Made by a program: the position numbers and the translations under genes
NCBI GenBank assembly: GCA_964448045.1
Contig: CAYUVF010000072.1
Span: forward strand, 1 to 16,747
DNA from: CAYUVF01 sp964448045
GTDB lineage: Bacteria; Bacteroidota; Rhodothermia; Rhodothermales; Salinibacteraceae
Direction of reading: 5' to 3'
Length of the DNA stretch: 16,747 bases
Shown: positions 1-8,046 of the stretch, one piece after another
How positions within the stretch are numbered: position 1 is the stretch's first letter
Layout of the letters: each line of letters opens with the position of its first letter
Notes under the pieces: generated by a model
The model's database searches: none
What the model saw: only the letters and a program-made list of their open reading frames with translations
Told to the model about the DNA's origin: nothing

Positions 1-2193
1 GGCGGCAACCCCGACGTCATGCTCCGGGCCGACTTCCGTCCGCTCGCCCACTGGGCCCCCGCCGTCCGCACGGATGAGGACGGATCGGCGCAGGTCACCT
101 TCCGCCTGCCGGAGAGCCTGACGACGTTCCGCCTGATGGCGACCGCGCTCACGGCCGATCACAAGTTCGGCGCCGCGTCGACGGACGTCACCGTGACGCA
201 GCCGCTCGTGATGACGCTGGCCCTGCCCCGCTTCGCGCGGATGGGCGACGCGTTCTCCGCCGGCGTGCTCGTCAGCAACCGTACGGGCTCGGACGTCACC
301 GCCACCGTCACCGCCGAGGCCGACGGGCTGACGCTGGGCGGCCCGGCCACGCAGACCGTCGCGATTCCGGCGGGCGCGACGCAGGAGGTGCGTTTCGGCT
401 GGGTGGCCCCGCGCCCGGACACGGCTGCCGTGCGGTTCCGCGCGGCGCTTGGTGCGGAGCAAGACGCCCTCCAGACGACGCTCCCCATCCAGCGCCCGAC
501 GGCGAAGCAGGTCTCCGCCACGCTGGCGGCGACGGACGATCAGGCCCAGGAGGCGCTACGGCTCCCGACGGATCGCGTGGGCGATCTGGGATCGTTCGAG
601 GCGCGGCTCGCCAGCACCGCGCTCGTGGGGCTCGACGGGGCCGTGGAGCATCTCTTCGATTACCCGTACGGCTGCATCGAGCAGCGCACCTCGCGCATCC
701 GGCCCGTGTTCATCGCCCGGGACGTGCTCGACGCGTTCGGCCTGAGGGTGCCCGGCTTCGACCGGCAGCAGGCCGTCGACGCCTGGCTCACCGGGCTGGA
801 TGACTACTGGACGGGCAACAGCTTCGCGATGTGGGCGGGCGGCACGCGGGCCAATCCGTACGTGAGCGCGTACGTCGTGCTCGCTCTGGCCGAGGCGCAG
901 GCTGCTGGCTACGACGTGCCAGCGTTCACCGGCGACGCCGTCGAGGCGCTCGAACGATGGGTCCGCACCCGCAGCGACCGGCCCGATTTTTATGACGCCG
1001 ACGTGTGGGCCGAGACGCGCGCCTTCATGCTGTATGCGCTCGCCCGGCACGGTCGCGTGCTGGAGAGCGAGATCGACGCGCTGGCGAGCAACCCGCCCGT
1101 GAGCGCCGAGGCGCTGAGCCATCTACTGCGGACGGTGACCCTCGCCAACCAGCCGGCGCTGAATCGCTACCAGGCGCCGCTCGCCGAGCAGCTCCGCCGG
1201 CGCATCCGCGTGGAGGGCACAGCGGCCTACCTGACCGTGCCGGAGGACGACCGCACGGGTTGGATTTTCAGCAGCACGACGCGGGCGACGGCGTTCGGGC
1301 TCACCGCGCTCATCGAGGCGAACGCGACGGACGACGTCCAGCCCCTCGCCCAGCGGATGGTGCGCTACCTGATGGACCAGCGCCAGGCCGGGCACTGGGC
1401 GTCGACGCAGGACAACGCCGCCGTGGTCGACGCCTTCCGCGCGTACTTCGACGCCTACGAAACCGCCGCGCCCGACTTCACTGCCGAGGTCCTGCTCGCC
1501 GGGCAACAGATCCTGCAAGCGGCCTTCCAGCAGCGCACGCTCCGCACGGGCGATGTCTCCGTCCCCGCCCGTGAGTTGCCGAGCGGCGAGACGCTGCCCG
1601 TCGCCATCAACAAAACCGGCACTGGCACGGCGTATTATTCGCTGCGGCTCACGACCTTCACGACGGCGCCGCAGCCCGCGCGGGCGCAGGGGCTGAGCGT
1701 CGCCCGCACCCTCCAGCCGCTAAACGAGCGCGGCGAACCCGTCGGCACCCCCATGGCGACGGGCGACCGCACGATCACGCTGCAGTCGGGCGACCTCGTG
1801 CGCGTCACGCTCCGCCTCACGAGTCCAGCCGACCGCAACTACGTGGCCGTCGACGACGCGCTGCCGGCGGGCCTCGAAGCGGTGAACGCGGCGTTCGTCA
1901 CCGCCGAGCAGGACGTGTTGCAGGAGGCCGAGGCGGGGCCGGGCCGGTGGTGGGGGTCGTTCAACCACACGGAACTCCGCGACGACCGCGTGCTCCTCTT
2001 CGCGGATTACCTGCGGCAGGGCGAGCACACGTACACGTACGTCGCCCGCGCCACGACGCCCGGCACGTTCGGCCACCCACCGGCCACGGCCGAGGAGATG
2101 TACCGCCCCGAGACGCGCGGGCAGACGGCCACCGGCATGCTCGTCGTGGAGCCGCCTGCGGGCGAAAAATCCACATCCGCATCCAGCCCCTGA
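1..2193 (+). CDS. Bacterial alpha-2-macroglobulin family protein, C-terminal part (5' end outside window)
   Basis: The frame is open from base 1, so the gene enters from the left and its true start, signal peptide and N-terminal MG domains are not seen. The ATG at 19 is internal. The visible part begins in the A2M domain (FRPLAHWAPAVRTDEDG, then LPESLTTFRLMA). The thioester domain follows, with YPYGCIEQ at bases 661-684 holding the Cys and Gln of the CxEQ thioester bond. Next comes the helical repeat region (MWAGGTRANPYVSAYVVLALAEA) and the C-terminal receptor-like domain (YVARATTPGTFGHPPATAEEMY). In this family the protein is an envelope-anchored protease trap: bait cleavage exposes the thioester, which links covalently to the protease. 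The gene often pairs with pbpC (penicillin-binding protein 1C). Here the downstream neighbour is an unrelated convergent operon, so any partner must lie upstream. The family is secure and the role is inferred from it. Confidence 0.93.
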   Translation, partial: GGNPDVMLRADFRPLAHWAPAVRTDEDGSAQVTFRLPESLTTFRLMATALTADHKFGAASTDVTVTQPLVMTLALPRFARMGDAFSAGVLVSNRTGSDVTATVTAEADGLTLGGPATQTVAIPAGATQEVRFGWVAPRPDTAAVRFRAALGAEQDALQTTLPIQRPTAKQVSATLAATDDQAQEALRLPTDRVGDLGSFEARLASTALVGLDGAVEHLFDYPYGCIEQRTSRIRPVFIARDVLDAFGLRVPGFDRQQAVDAWLTGLDDYWTGNSFAMWAGGTRANPYVSAYVVLALAEAQAAGYDVPAFTGDAVEALERWVRTRSDRPDFYDADVWAETRAFMLYALARHGRVLESEIDALASNPPVSAEALSHLLRTVTLANQPALNRYQAPLAEQLRRRIRVEGTAAYLTVPEDDRTGWIFSSTTRATAFGLTALIEANATDDVQPLAQRMVRYLMDQRQAGHWASTQDNAAVVDAFRAYFDAYETAAPDFTAEVLLAGQQILQAAFQQRTLRTGDVSVPARELPSGETLPVAINKTGTGTAYYSLRLTTFTTAPQPARAQGLSVARTLQPLNERGEPVGTPMATGDRTITLQSGDLVRVTLRLTSPADRNYVAVDDALPAGLEAVNAAFVTAEQDVLQEAEAGPGRWWGSFNHTELRDDRVLLFADYLRQGEHTYTYVARATTPGTFGHPPATAEEMYRPETRGQTATGMLVVEPPAGEKSTSASSP

Positions 2194-2337
2194 CTCGCAC
2201 AAGAACCAATCGGTACCTTGGCTGCCGTCCGGTTTCGGTAGATCAGCTTTGAGTTCCGGGCTGCCTCAAATCAAGGAATCGCGACGTTCTCATTCCAGCA
2301 GAGACCGGCCCACCTCCACTCTTTCGCTTCAACCGCG
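2194..2337. other. Convergent intergenic region
   Basis: This is the 144-bp gap between two converging genes. The only structure seen is a weak 6-bp inverted repeat, TTTGAG (2248-2253) with CTCAAA (2265-2270), with no following U-run on either strand. No convincing intrinsic terminator is visible. Confidence 0.5.
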
Positions 2338-3624
2338 CTATCCCCGATTTTGAGGGGAGGCCGGAGAAACCACTGGTAACGTTTCGTACATCACCATGGC
2401 CACGATCAGTCCGGAGGCCGCCGTCAGTCCCCCGATGATGCCGATGGACCATGCGATTCCCAGTGCGTCAGCCGCGACGCCTGCTACGGCAGCACCCACA
2501 ACGTAGCCGCCGTCGCGCCAGAGCCGGTAGACGCCAACGGACGTACCGCGCCACGACGGATGCGCCACGTCGCCAATGGCGGCCAGCAGCGTCGGATACA
2601 CGAGCGCCGTGCCAAAGCCCATAAGCACCATCGCCAGCGCAAGCACCACGAAGGATTCGCCGGCCAGCAGCGCGAAGAGACCTGCGGCCTGCACCCCCAT
2701 GCCCGCTGCAATCATCCATTTGCGCCCCCACCGGTCCGAGAGCGCCCCCGTGCCGAGCTGGCCGAGCCCCCAGATCGCCGGGTAGAGCGCCGCGAGCACC
2801 CCGATCTGGTCGACCGGAAGCCCCAGCGTTGCAAAGTAGATCGGGAAAAGTCCCCACGCGAGGCCATCGTTCATGTTGTTGATGAGTCCCGCCTGACTCA
2901 CGGAAAAGAGCGCCCGATCCTTCCAGCTGGTGATCCGAAACGCCTCGGCGAACGACACGTCGTGCCGCGCTGCCGTCTTGTCGTGTCCATTCGCTTCGTT
3001 CCACTGCGCGCCCTCCAGCGCGGCGTGCGCCTTAGTCTCGCGCACGGCCGCGGCCGAGAGCAGGAGTCCGGCAAAGGCCAGCCCGATGCCCAGATAGAAC
3101 GGCTCGGGCCGCAGCGCGTACGCCGCGGCGATGTAACCCGTCGCCAGCGCGGCCCCCGAAACGGCCAGGTAGCCGGCGGCCTCGTTCAGCCCCATGGCGA
3201 AGCCCCGCTGCTTCGGCCCCACGAGGTCGATCTTCATGATAACCGTCATCGACCACGCCAGTCCCTGATTCACGCCAAGCAGCACGTTGGCGAAGACGAT
3301 CCATCCCCACGTGGGCGCCACCATCACAATCAGCGGCACGGGCAGGCCCACGAGCCAGCCCGCGATGAGCACGCGCTTCCGCCCGAAGCGGTCGCCCAGT
3401 TGCCCGGCCGCCATGTTGGCGAGCGCCTTGGTGAGCCCAAAGGTGGCAATGAACGACAGGATGACGGTGCGCGAGGCGAGCCCGAACTCGTCGTCGGCCA
3501 GCAGGGGGAGCACGGTGCGCTCCAGCCCCACCATCGCGCCCACAAAGGCGTTCACCACGACGAGCAGCGCAAACTGCCCGAGGTTTTCGCGGAGTCCGAG
3601 CTGGATGTCGGTAGATGATGGCAT
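2338..3624 (-). CDS. MFS transporter
   Basis: This is a 428-aa twelve-helix major facilitator. The conserved loop 2-3 motif A reads GQLGDRFGRKR at about residues 74-84, and a second copy-like GALSDRWGRKW sits at the start of the C-terminal half, as expected for the two-fold repeat. I chose the ATG at 3624 (MPSSTDIQ) because family homology starts soon after it. A GTG at 3672 overlaps the upstream stop as GTGA and would add 16 residues, so translational coupling from there cannot be excluded. It is the last gene of the three-gene operon with the ArsR-rhodanese regulator. Transporters of this subgroup are often found with ArsR and rhodanese genes. The substrate cannot be told from sequence; an anion or drug exporter linked to the regulator's signal is a guess. 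Confidence 0.88.
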   Translation of the reverse strand: MPSSTDIQLGLRENLGQFALLVVVNAFVGAMVGLERTVLPLLADDEFGLASRTVILSFIATFGLTKALANMAAGQLGDRFGRKRVLIAGWLVGLPVPLIVMVAPTWGWIVFANVLLGVNQGLAWSMTVIMKIDLVGPKQRGFAMGLNEAAGYLAVSGAALATGYIAAAYALRPEPFYLGIGLAFAGLLLSAAAVRETKAHAALEGAQWNEANGHDKTAARHDVSFAEAFRITSWKDRALFSVSQAGLINNMNDGLAWGLFPIYFATLGLPVDQIGVLAALYPAIWGLGQLGTGALSDRWGRKWMIAAGMGVQAAGLFALLAGESFVVLALAMVLMGFGTALVYPTLLAAIGDVAHPSWRGTSVGVYRLWRDGGYVVGAAVAGVAADALGIAWSIGIIGGLTAASGLIVAMVMYETLPVVSPASPQNRG

Positions 3625-3668
3625 GGCGTGCGATGTCGTGAATGCCGGCCTTCCCAATCGGAGGACCC

Positions 3669-4577
3669 TCACGCGGCGTCGTTCGGGCCATCGGATTTAG
3701 GCTGTGGCTCGACGGCCATAACGTCGGCGGGCGTCGCGGACGCGTTGTCAGGGTTCGGATTCAGTCGCTTCATCGGTGCCCAGAGCAAGCCGGTGAAGCG
3801 CTGGTCCTCGGGCGCATCCCACCCGTCGAGCCCGAACTCCAGCGTCGACGGATCCTCCCGCAGGCGGAAGGTGCGGCCAATCCGATCCCAGAAGGAAAAG
3901 AGCGAGCTGTAGTTCGAATCCGTTTCCGGCTGCCAGCGCGAGTGGTGCACCTTGTGCATGTTGGGCGTGACGATCACCGCCCGCAGCGCGCGGTCGACCC
4001 GATCCGGCAGCGCGATGTTGGCGTGATGAAACTGCACGACGGCGAACATCACCGTCTCGTAAAGCACGAGCTCCCACAGGTAGACGCCGAAGAGCACGAT
4101 GATGCCGATCCGGAAGAGCGAGGAGAGCACGATCTCGCCCGTGTGGAAGCGGCTGGCCGTCGTCACATCCATCGTGGGGTCGTGGTGATGGACGCGGTGG
4201 AAGCGCCAGAGAAACGGGATCACGTGGTTGATGCGGTGCCAGACGTACATCCAGCCGTCGAGCAAGAGCGCCGCGCCGAGCGCGTGCGCCCAGAGCGGCA
4301 GCGCTCCCATGGCTTCCATCCAGTGAAGCAACCCGATACCCCACTGATCGGCCCAGATAGCGGCTGCGCCCCAGAGCCCGACGAAGAGGACCGAGACGAT
4401 GACCGCGTTGAGTCCGCCCAACAGTAGATTGCGCAGCGCGTGTTTGCTGCGCTTCTTCGGATCGGTGCGAAAAAAGTCGAAAAACGGATGCGCATGTTCC
4501 CAGAGCAGGAGCACCGCCAGCCCCACGAGCATGGCGATCGTCTGGGTTTGCTGCATCGCATCGAGAAGAGCAGCCAT
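3669..4577 (-). CDS. Fatty acid hydroxylase / sterol desaturase superfamily membrane protein
   Basis: This 302-aa integral membrane protein has the di-iron histidine clusters of the FA_hydroxylase superfamily: HRINH (114-118), HRVHH (127-131), FHTGE (His145), FHH (184-185) and HKVHH (208-212). Hydrophobic segments lie at about 13-26, 52-74, 96-112 and 150-182. Members use a non-haem di-iron centre and O2 to hydroxylate or desaturate lipids at the membrane; the substrate of this one is unknown. It starts 49 bp downstream of the ArsR-rhodanese gene, and its stop overlaps a possible GTG start of the MFS gene. The C-terminal 30 residues (after KRLNPNPDN) are polar and low in complexity, without family motifs. 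The family is certain but the function is open. Confidence 0.9.
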   Translation of the reverse strand: MAALLDAMQQTQTIAMLVGLAVLLLWEHAHPFFDFFRTDPKKRSKHALRNLLLGGLNAVIVSVLFVGLWGAAAIWADQWGIGLLHWMEAMGALPLWAHALGAALLLDGWMYVWHRINHVIPFLWRFHRVHHHDPTMDVTTASRFHTGEIVLSSLFRIGIIVLFGVYLWELVLYETVMFAVVQFHHANIALPDRVDRALRAVIVTPNMHKVHHSRWQPETDSNYSSLFSFWDRIGRTFRLREDPSTLEFGLDGWDAPEDQRFTGLLWAPMKRLNPNPDNASATPADVMAVEPQPKSDGPNDAA

Positions 4578-4626
4578 GGGAATGGGTTAGGGTAATGAGT
4601 GTCTGTGTGCCCGTACGTGTTCGTTG

Positions 4627-5295
4627 TTATCCCCTCGTTTCGACCGGGAGACCGGCCGTCTTCCAGTCGGGAAAGCCTACGTCGAGCCGCCGTGCGCGGA
4701 TGTCGTGGTTGCGGAGCGTGTCGACGGCCTCGTCGGCGAAGACGCAATACGGGCCGCGGCAGTAGGCTACGACCTCGGCGTCGTCGGGCAGTTCGTCGAG
4801 GCGCGCTTCCAGCTCACCGACGGGGATTGAGCGGGCCCCGGCGATGTGGCCATGGCGATACTCCTCAACCGGACGCACGTCCAGCACGATCACGTCCCCG
4901 CGTTCCACCCGCTCGCGGAGCACTTCCAGGCCGATCGGCTCCAGCACGTCGGGGGTCGCGCGGTACTCACGTATGAGCCGGTCGACTTCGGCCAGCCGCG
5001 CTTCGCCGACCGCCCGGAGCGCCTGCCAGAGGCGAACGACGTCGTCACCGGCCAGGCGGTAGTAGACGTACGTGCCCTCTTTCTGGCGACGGACGAGCCG
5101 CGCCCGCCGGAGCACCTGCAAATGCTGCGAGGCGTTGGCGAGGGTCAGGGCCGTTTCCTCAGCCAGCGCCTCGACGGACCGCGGCCCCTGCGCAAGCACA
5201 TCCAGCAGCTCCAGCCGATGTGCATTAGCCAGTGCCTTTCCCATCCGCTCGAACTGCGCGTAGACCGCGTCCTTAAATGCCCGTTTCTCAGTCAT
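4627..5295 (-). CDS. ArsR-family winged-helix regulator fused to a rhodanese domain
   Basis: This 222-aa protein has two domains. Residues 8-100 form an ArsR winged helix (recognition region LTLANASQHLQVLRRARLV, wing KEGTYVYYRL). Residues 118-218 form a rhodanese domain with LDVRPVEEYRHGHIAGA (138-154) and the active-site loop CRGPYC, in which Cys179 is the expected persulfide-carrying residue. The only two cysteines in the protein are C179 and C184, both in this loop; the ArsR domain has none, so classical metal-thiolate sensing there is not possible. It leads the operon that continues into the hydroxylase and MFS genes. A palindrome 8 bp before its start (5303-5324) is a likely autoregulatory operator. 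I infer that it represses the operon and responds to sulfane sulfur or oxidation through the rhodanese loop. Confidence 0.9.
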   Translation of the reverse strand: MTEKRAFKDAVYAQFERMGKALANAHRLELLDVLAQGPRSVEALAEETALTLANASQHLQVLRRARLVRRQKEGTYVYYRLAGDDVVRLWQALRAVGEARLAEVDRLIREYRATPDVLEPIGLEVLRERVERGDVIVLDVRPVEEYRHGHIAGARSIPVGELEARLDELPDDAEVVAYCRGPYCVFADEAVDTLRNHDIRARRLDVGFPDWKTAGLPVETRG

Positions 5296-5302
5296 ATTTA
5301 TA

Positions 5303-5324
5303 TATTCAATAGATCACTTGAATA
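5303..5324 (-). promoter_or_regulatory. Predicted operator of the ArsR-rhodanese operon
   Basis: This is a perfect inverted repeat, TATTCAA (5303-5309) and TTGAATA (5318-5324), with an 8-nt spacer. It lies 8 bp upstream of the regulator's ATG. The half-site resembles the TTCAA/TTGAA elements bound by ArsR/SmtB-type proteins. On the minus strand TTGTAT and TATATA are 17 nt apart across this palindrome, but that -10 would sit only 3 nt from the ATG, so I do not call a promoter. Confidence 0.6.
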
Positions 5325-5406
5325 CAAAGTCGACTAATAAAGAGGATAGAGATACGGCTGGTTCCCAATGGGCCATCTGCTCTACCATCGCGCAGGCGGA
5401 TCGCCC

Positions 5407-6534
5407 TCACGCCGTCACCTTCCGGTACTGGCGAATCGCCAACGGGAGTACAACTGCTGCCATCAAGCAAAGAACTCCGAACGGCCGCTGAATGTCGGTC
5501 CAGCCCGCGCCTTTCACCAGCACGCGCCGCATGATCTCGATGAAGTGGGCGATGGGGTTTCCGACCGTGAGCTCCTGCGCCCAGCCCGGCATGCTTTCGA
5601 TGGGCGTGAAGAGGCCGCCCATCAGGATGAAGACGACGGCGATGAACCAGGCGATGAACATGGCCTGCTGCTGCGTCTCGGTCCCCGTGGAGATCCATAG
5701 CCCGAGGCCGAGTACGACGAGCAGATAGACCCCCGCCACGCCGAAAACGATAAGCAGGCTGCCCGCCATCGGGATGGCGAAAATGAGCTTGGCGAGGCCG
5801 AGACCGATCGCGAGCTCCGCCATCCCGATGATCCAGAACGGCATCAGCTTGCCCGTAATGAACTGCCACTTTGTGATCGGTGTCACGTTGATCTGCTCGA
5901 TGGTGCCCGTCTCTTTCTCTTTCACCACGTTCATCGCCGTGAGAAACATGCCGATCATCGTCACGAGGATGACGAGGATGCCGGGCACCATGTAGAGATC
6001 GTACGCCACTTCCGGATTGTACCAGTTGGACGGCTCGACATCGATGACCACCGGCGGCCCCGCCCGCGCCGTTCGGATGGGCCGCGTTTCCACCTGGACT
6101 TCTCGACTGAAATCGGCGATGATGGTCGTCGCATACGCCTGGATAACGCTGGCCATAAAGCCGTCCTCGGCGTTCAGGACGATCTGTACGGGCGCCGTGC
6201 CCGTCCGCGTCAGGTCGCGCTCGAACGACCGGGGGATGTACAAGATCATGTTGACCTCGCGCCGCAGCAGGTCGTCATCGGCCTGCTCATTCGACATTGA
6301 GCGCGCTACCACGCTGAAGTAGCCGGACGCCGTCAGTTCCTCCACAAGCCGGTGCGAGGTGGGCGACTGGGCCGCATCGATGAGGTGCATCCGTGTGTTC
6401 TCCACCTCAAACGTGGCCGCATGCCCCAAGATGATGAGCTGCACGAGCGGCATCACGAAGATAATCGGCCACATCGCCCGATTGCGGAAGATCTGCCGGA
6501 ACTCCTTCTGTAAGAGGAAGCGGATGGTGCGCAT
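5407..6534 (-). CDS. ABC-2 type permease (YbhR/YhhJ-like), last gene of efflux operon
   Basis: This 375-aa permease of the ABC-2 family has one N-terminal membrane helix (about 22-40), a large extracytoplasmic domain (about 41-178), and then five helices at the C-terminus. The family's conserved cytoplasmic segment KEKETGTIEQINVTPI is at about 205-220. It is paralogous to the next gene upstream, and the two presumably form a heterodimeric channel energised by the two ATPases. The start ATG is preceded by only 6 bp before a run of degenerate 8-bp repeats fills the spacer. In YbhFSR-like systems such permeases export cationic drugs or amphiphiles; the substrate here is inferred only at that level. 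Confidence 0.92.
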   Translation of the reverse strand: MRTIRFLLQKEFRQIFRNRAMWPIIFVMPLVQLIILGHAATFEVENTRMHLIDAAQSPTSHRLVEELTASGYFSVVARSMSNEQADDDLLRREVNMILYIPRSFERDLTRTGTAPVQIVLNAEDGFMASVIQAYATTIIADFSREVQVETRPIRTARAGPPVVIDVEPSNWYNPEVAYDLYMVPGILVILVTMIGMFLTAMNVVKEKETGTIEQINVTPITKWQFITGKLMPFWIIGMAELAIGLGLAKLIFAIPMAGSLLIVFGVAGVYLLVVLGLGLWISTGTETQQQAMFIAWFIAVVFILMGGLFTPIESMPGWAQELTVGNPIAHFIEIMRRVLVKGAGWTDIQRPFGVLCLMAAVVLPLAIRQYRKVTA

Positions 6535-6540
6535 ACGCTC

Positions 6541-6580
6541 ACGAGACGAAGAGACGAGGAAACGAAGAAACGAGGAGGCA
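6541..6580. repeat. Degenerate 8-bp tandem repeat (ARGARACG), five units
   Basis: Consecutive octamers on the plus strand are ACGAGACG, AAGAGACG, AGGAAACG, AAGAAACG and AGGAGGCA. The first four fit ARGARACG with one exception. The series begins 6 bp upstream of the permease start at 6534, which is transcribed to the left. Confidence 0.75.
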
Positions 6581-6604
6581 AGGGGGGCGAAGTGCGCCGA
6601 ATCA

Positions 6605-6636
6605 AATTCGTCGATTCGTCGGCTCCTCGCCTCGCC
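6605..6636. repeat. Second degenerate 8-bp repeat series in the same spacer
   Basis: Octamers on the plus strand are AATTCGTC, GATTCGTC, GGCTCCTC and GCCTCGCC, reaching to within 8 bp of the stop of the upstream permease gene. The first two units differ by one base; the others are diverged. The series is partly complementary to the purine-rich series at 6541-6580, for example GACGAA against TTCGTC. Confidence 0.5.
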
Positions 6637-6643
6637 GGTTCAA

Positions 6644-7750
6644 TCATTCGAGGCGGATATTCAGATTATTGACACTCGCGCCGACGAACAGCGCCGTCAT
6701 CCCCGTCAGGACGAGCGTTTCTTTCCAGAGGATGCCGAGCCCGATGCCCTTCAGCATGATGCCCTTCACGATCATGAGAAACCACTTGGCGGGGACGATG
6801 TGGCTGAGCCATTGCAGCGGCCACGGCATGCTTGCAATCGGGAAGATGAAACCGGACAGGATGATGGTCGGGAGCAACAGCCCGGCGAGGGCGATCATCA
6901 TGGCCGCCTGCTGGGTGGCGACGCGCGTCGAGATGAAGACGCCGAGCGCGAGCGCGGCCACGGCGAACAGCATCGACTCGGCCAAGAGCAACGCCAGACT
7001 CCCGCGGATCGGTACCTCAAACACCCACCAGGCCACGGCCAGAATCGTGACCACGTTGGCGAAGGCGAGCCCGAAGTAGGGAATCACCTTGCCGATGATA
7101 ATCTGCACGGGCCGGAGCGGCGAGACGAGCAGCACCTCCATCGTGCCCGTCTCCTTTTCGCGCGTGATGGTGATGGAGGTCATCAGCGTGGACACGAGCA
7201 TGAGGATGACGGCGATGAGCCCCGGCACGAAGAGGTTGACGCTCTCCAACGTGGGGTTGAATCGCATCCGCACGACGGGCTCGATGCGCACGCCGCCGGA
7301 GGCGCCCCCCGACAGTTCACGCTGCACGTCCTGGAGCACCGCCGTCGTGTACGCCCGCATGATGCGCGCCGTGTTCGGATCGGTGCCGTCGGTGATGATC
7401 TGCACGGCGGCGCGGCCGTTCTGGGCGAGTTGCTGGGCAAAGTTCGATTCGAAGACGAGCGCCTCCCGAACGGCCCCGCGCTCGAAGGCATCGTCGATCT
7501 GCGACGCGTCGTTGAGCGACAGCGTGGCCGAAAAATAGCCGGTCGCTACCAATCGCTCCTTGATGTGCCGCGTCACGTGATCGCCCGCTGGATCGACGAC
7601 GGCGAGCCGCACGTCCTGCACCTCATTCCGGATGGCGTACCCAAAAAGGAGCAGCTGGATCAGCGGCATCCCGAACAGAATCAGCAGCGTCCGCCGATCC
7701 CGGAGGATGTGGTAGATTTCTTTTCGAATGAAGCCGAGGAAAGTCGACAT
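6644..7750 (-). CDS. ABC-2 type permease (YbhS-like)
   Basis: This 368-aa ABC-2 permease has the same plan as its downstream paralogue. There is a first helix at about 21-39, an extracytoplasmic domain at about 42-170 ending in FNPTLES, and then five C-terminal helices with REKETGTMEVLLVSPL at about 197-212 in the cytoplasmic loop. It ends 109 bp before the second permease. Upstream of its ATG lie 296 bp of hairpin array instead of the short spacing usual within an operon. The two unequal permeases, two ATPases, HlyD protein and TolC-like protein make a complete tripartite efflux pump. Function is inferred from the family. Confidence 0.92.
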   Translation of the reverse strand: MSTFLGFIRKEIYHILRDRRTLLILFGMPLIQLLLFGYAIRNEVQDVRLAVVDPAGDHVTRHIKERLVATGYFSATLSLNDASQIDDAFERGAVREALVFESNFAQQLAQNGRAAVQIITDGTDPNTARIMRAYTTAVLQDVQRELSGGASGGVRIEPVVRMRFNPTLESVNLFVPGLIAVILMLVSTLMTSITITREKETGTMEVLLVSPLRPVQIIIGKVIPYFGLAFANVVTILAVAWWVFEVPIRGSLALLLAESMLFAVAALALGVFISTRVATQQAAMMIALAGLLLPTIILSGFIFPIASMPWPLQWLSHIVPAKWFLMIVKGIMLKGIGLGILWKETLVLTGMTALFVGASVNNLNIRLE

Positions 7751-8046
7751 GGGGGTATTATTTATTGGTCATATGCTCGCCCTCGGCTTCGCGTCAGGTG
7801 CGCCTTTCGGCGCGGTCAGGAGACTCGCTACGCTCGTCGTCATGGATAGTCAGTCATGGATGGTCATTGGTTGGACAACAAGTGTCGTGAGCGCAGCGAA
7901 CAAATGACAGCGAGCGTCAGCGACCTATGTGACAGCGCCCGAAGGGAGCCATAATGACGCGCCGCAAGGCGCACACCTGACGGCGAGCCAGAGGCGAGCC
8001 TTTTGACGCGAACGCAGTGAGCATTCGACAGCGAGCACCGCGAGCC
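7751..8046. repeat. Divergent array of ten TGAC-hairpin units filling an intra-operon gap
   Basis: The 296-bp gap has no gene. From 7775 to 8045 it is a chain of short hairpins about 22-26 bp apart, each directly preceded by TGAC or a one-base variant. Three units read on the minus strand (7775-7792, 7800-7813, 7822-7838) and seven on the plus strand (7887-7901, 7910-7924, 7935-7950, 7959-7972, 7982-8000, 8008-8022, 8031-8045). They diverge from a centre at 7843-7882 that carries GTCATGGAT repeats. Most have two or three base pairs, a GA/GA internal loop, two or three base pairs and a 3-nt loop, for example GGC-GA-GCC-AGA-GGC-GA-GCC at 7982. Units 7800 (minus) and 7959 (plus) share the stem GCGCC/GGCGC with GAAA and GCAA loops. 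Confidence 0.8.

Noticed and set aside
2248..2270. Terminator between the A2M and MFS genes
   Set aside because: The stem is only 6 bp with an 11-nt loop and no U-run on either strand.
2560..3618. Long plus-strand ORF (352 codons) opposite the MFS gene
   Set aside because: Its product is His/Arg/Glu-rich without domain features and lies antisense to a clear transporter; it is a by-product of high GC.
5299..5327. TTGTAT-17-TATATA promoter for the ArsR operon
   Set aside because: The -10 would end 3 bp before the ATG, so transcription would begin inside the coding sequence.
6359..7849. Long plus-strand ORF (496 codons) opposite the two permeases
   Set aside because: It covers two convincing permease genes and their repeat spacer in antisense, and its composition is charged and low-complexity with no recognisable fold.
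7751..8046. CRISPR array
   Set aside because: Units are about 24 bp apart, differ in sequence, reverse orientation midway and leave only about 3-5 bp between them; there are no conserved repeats with unique 30-40 bp spacers and no cas genes.
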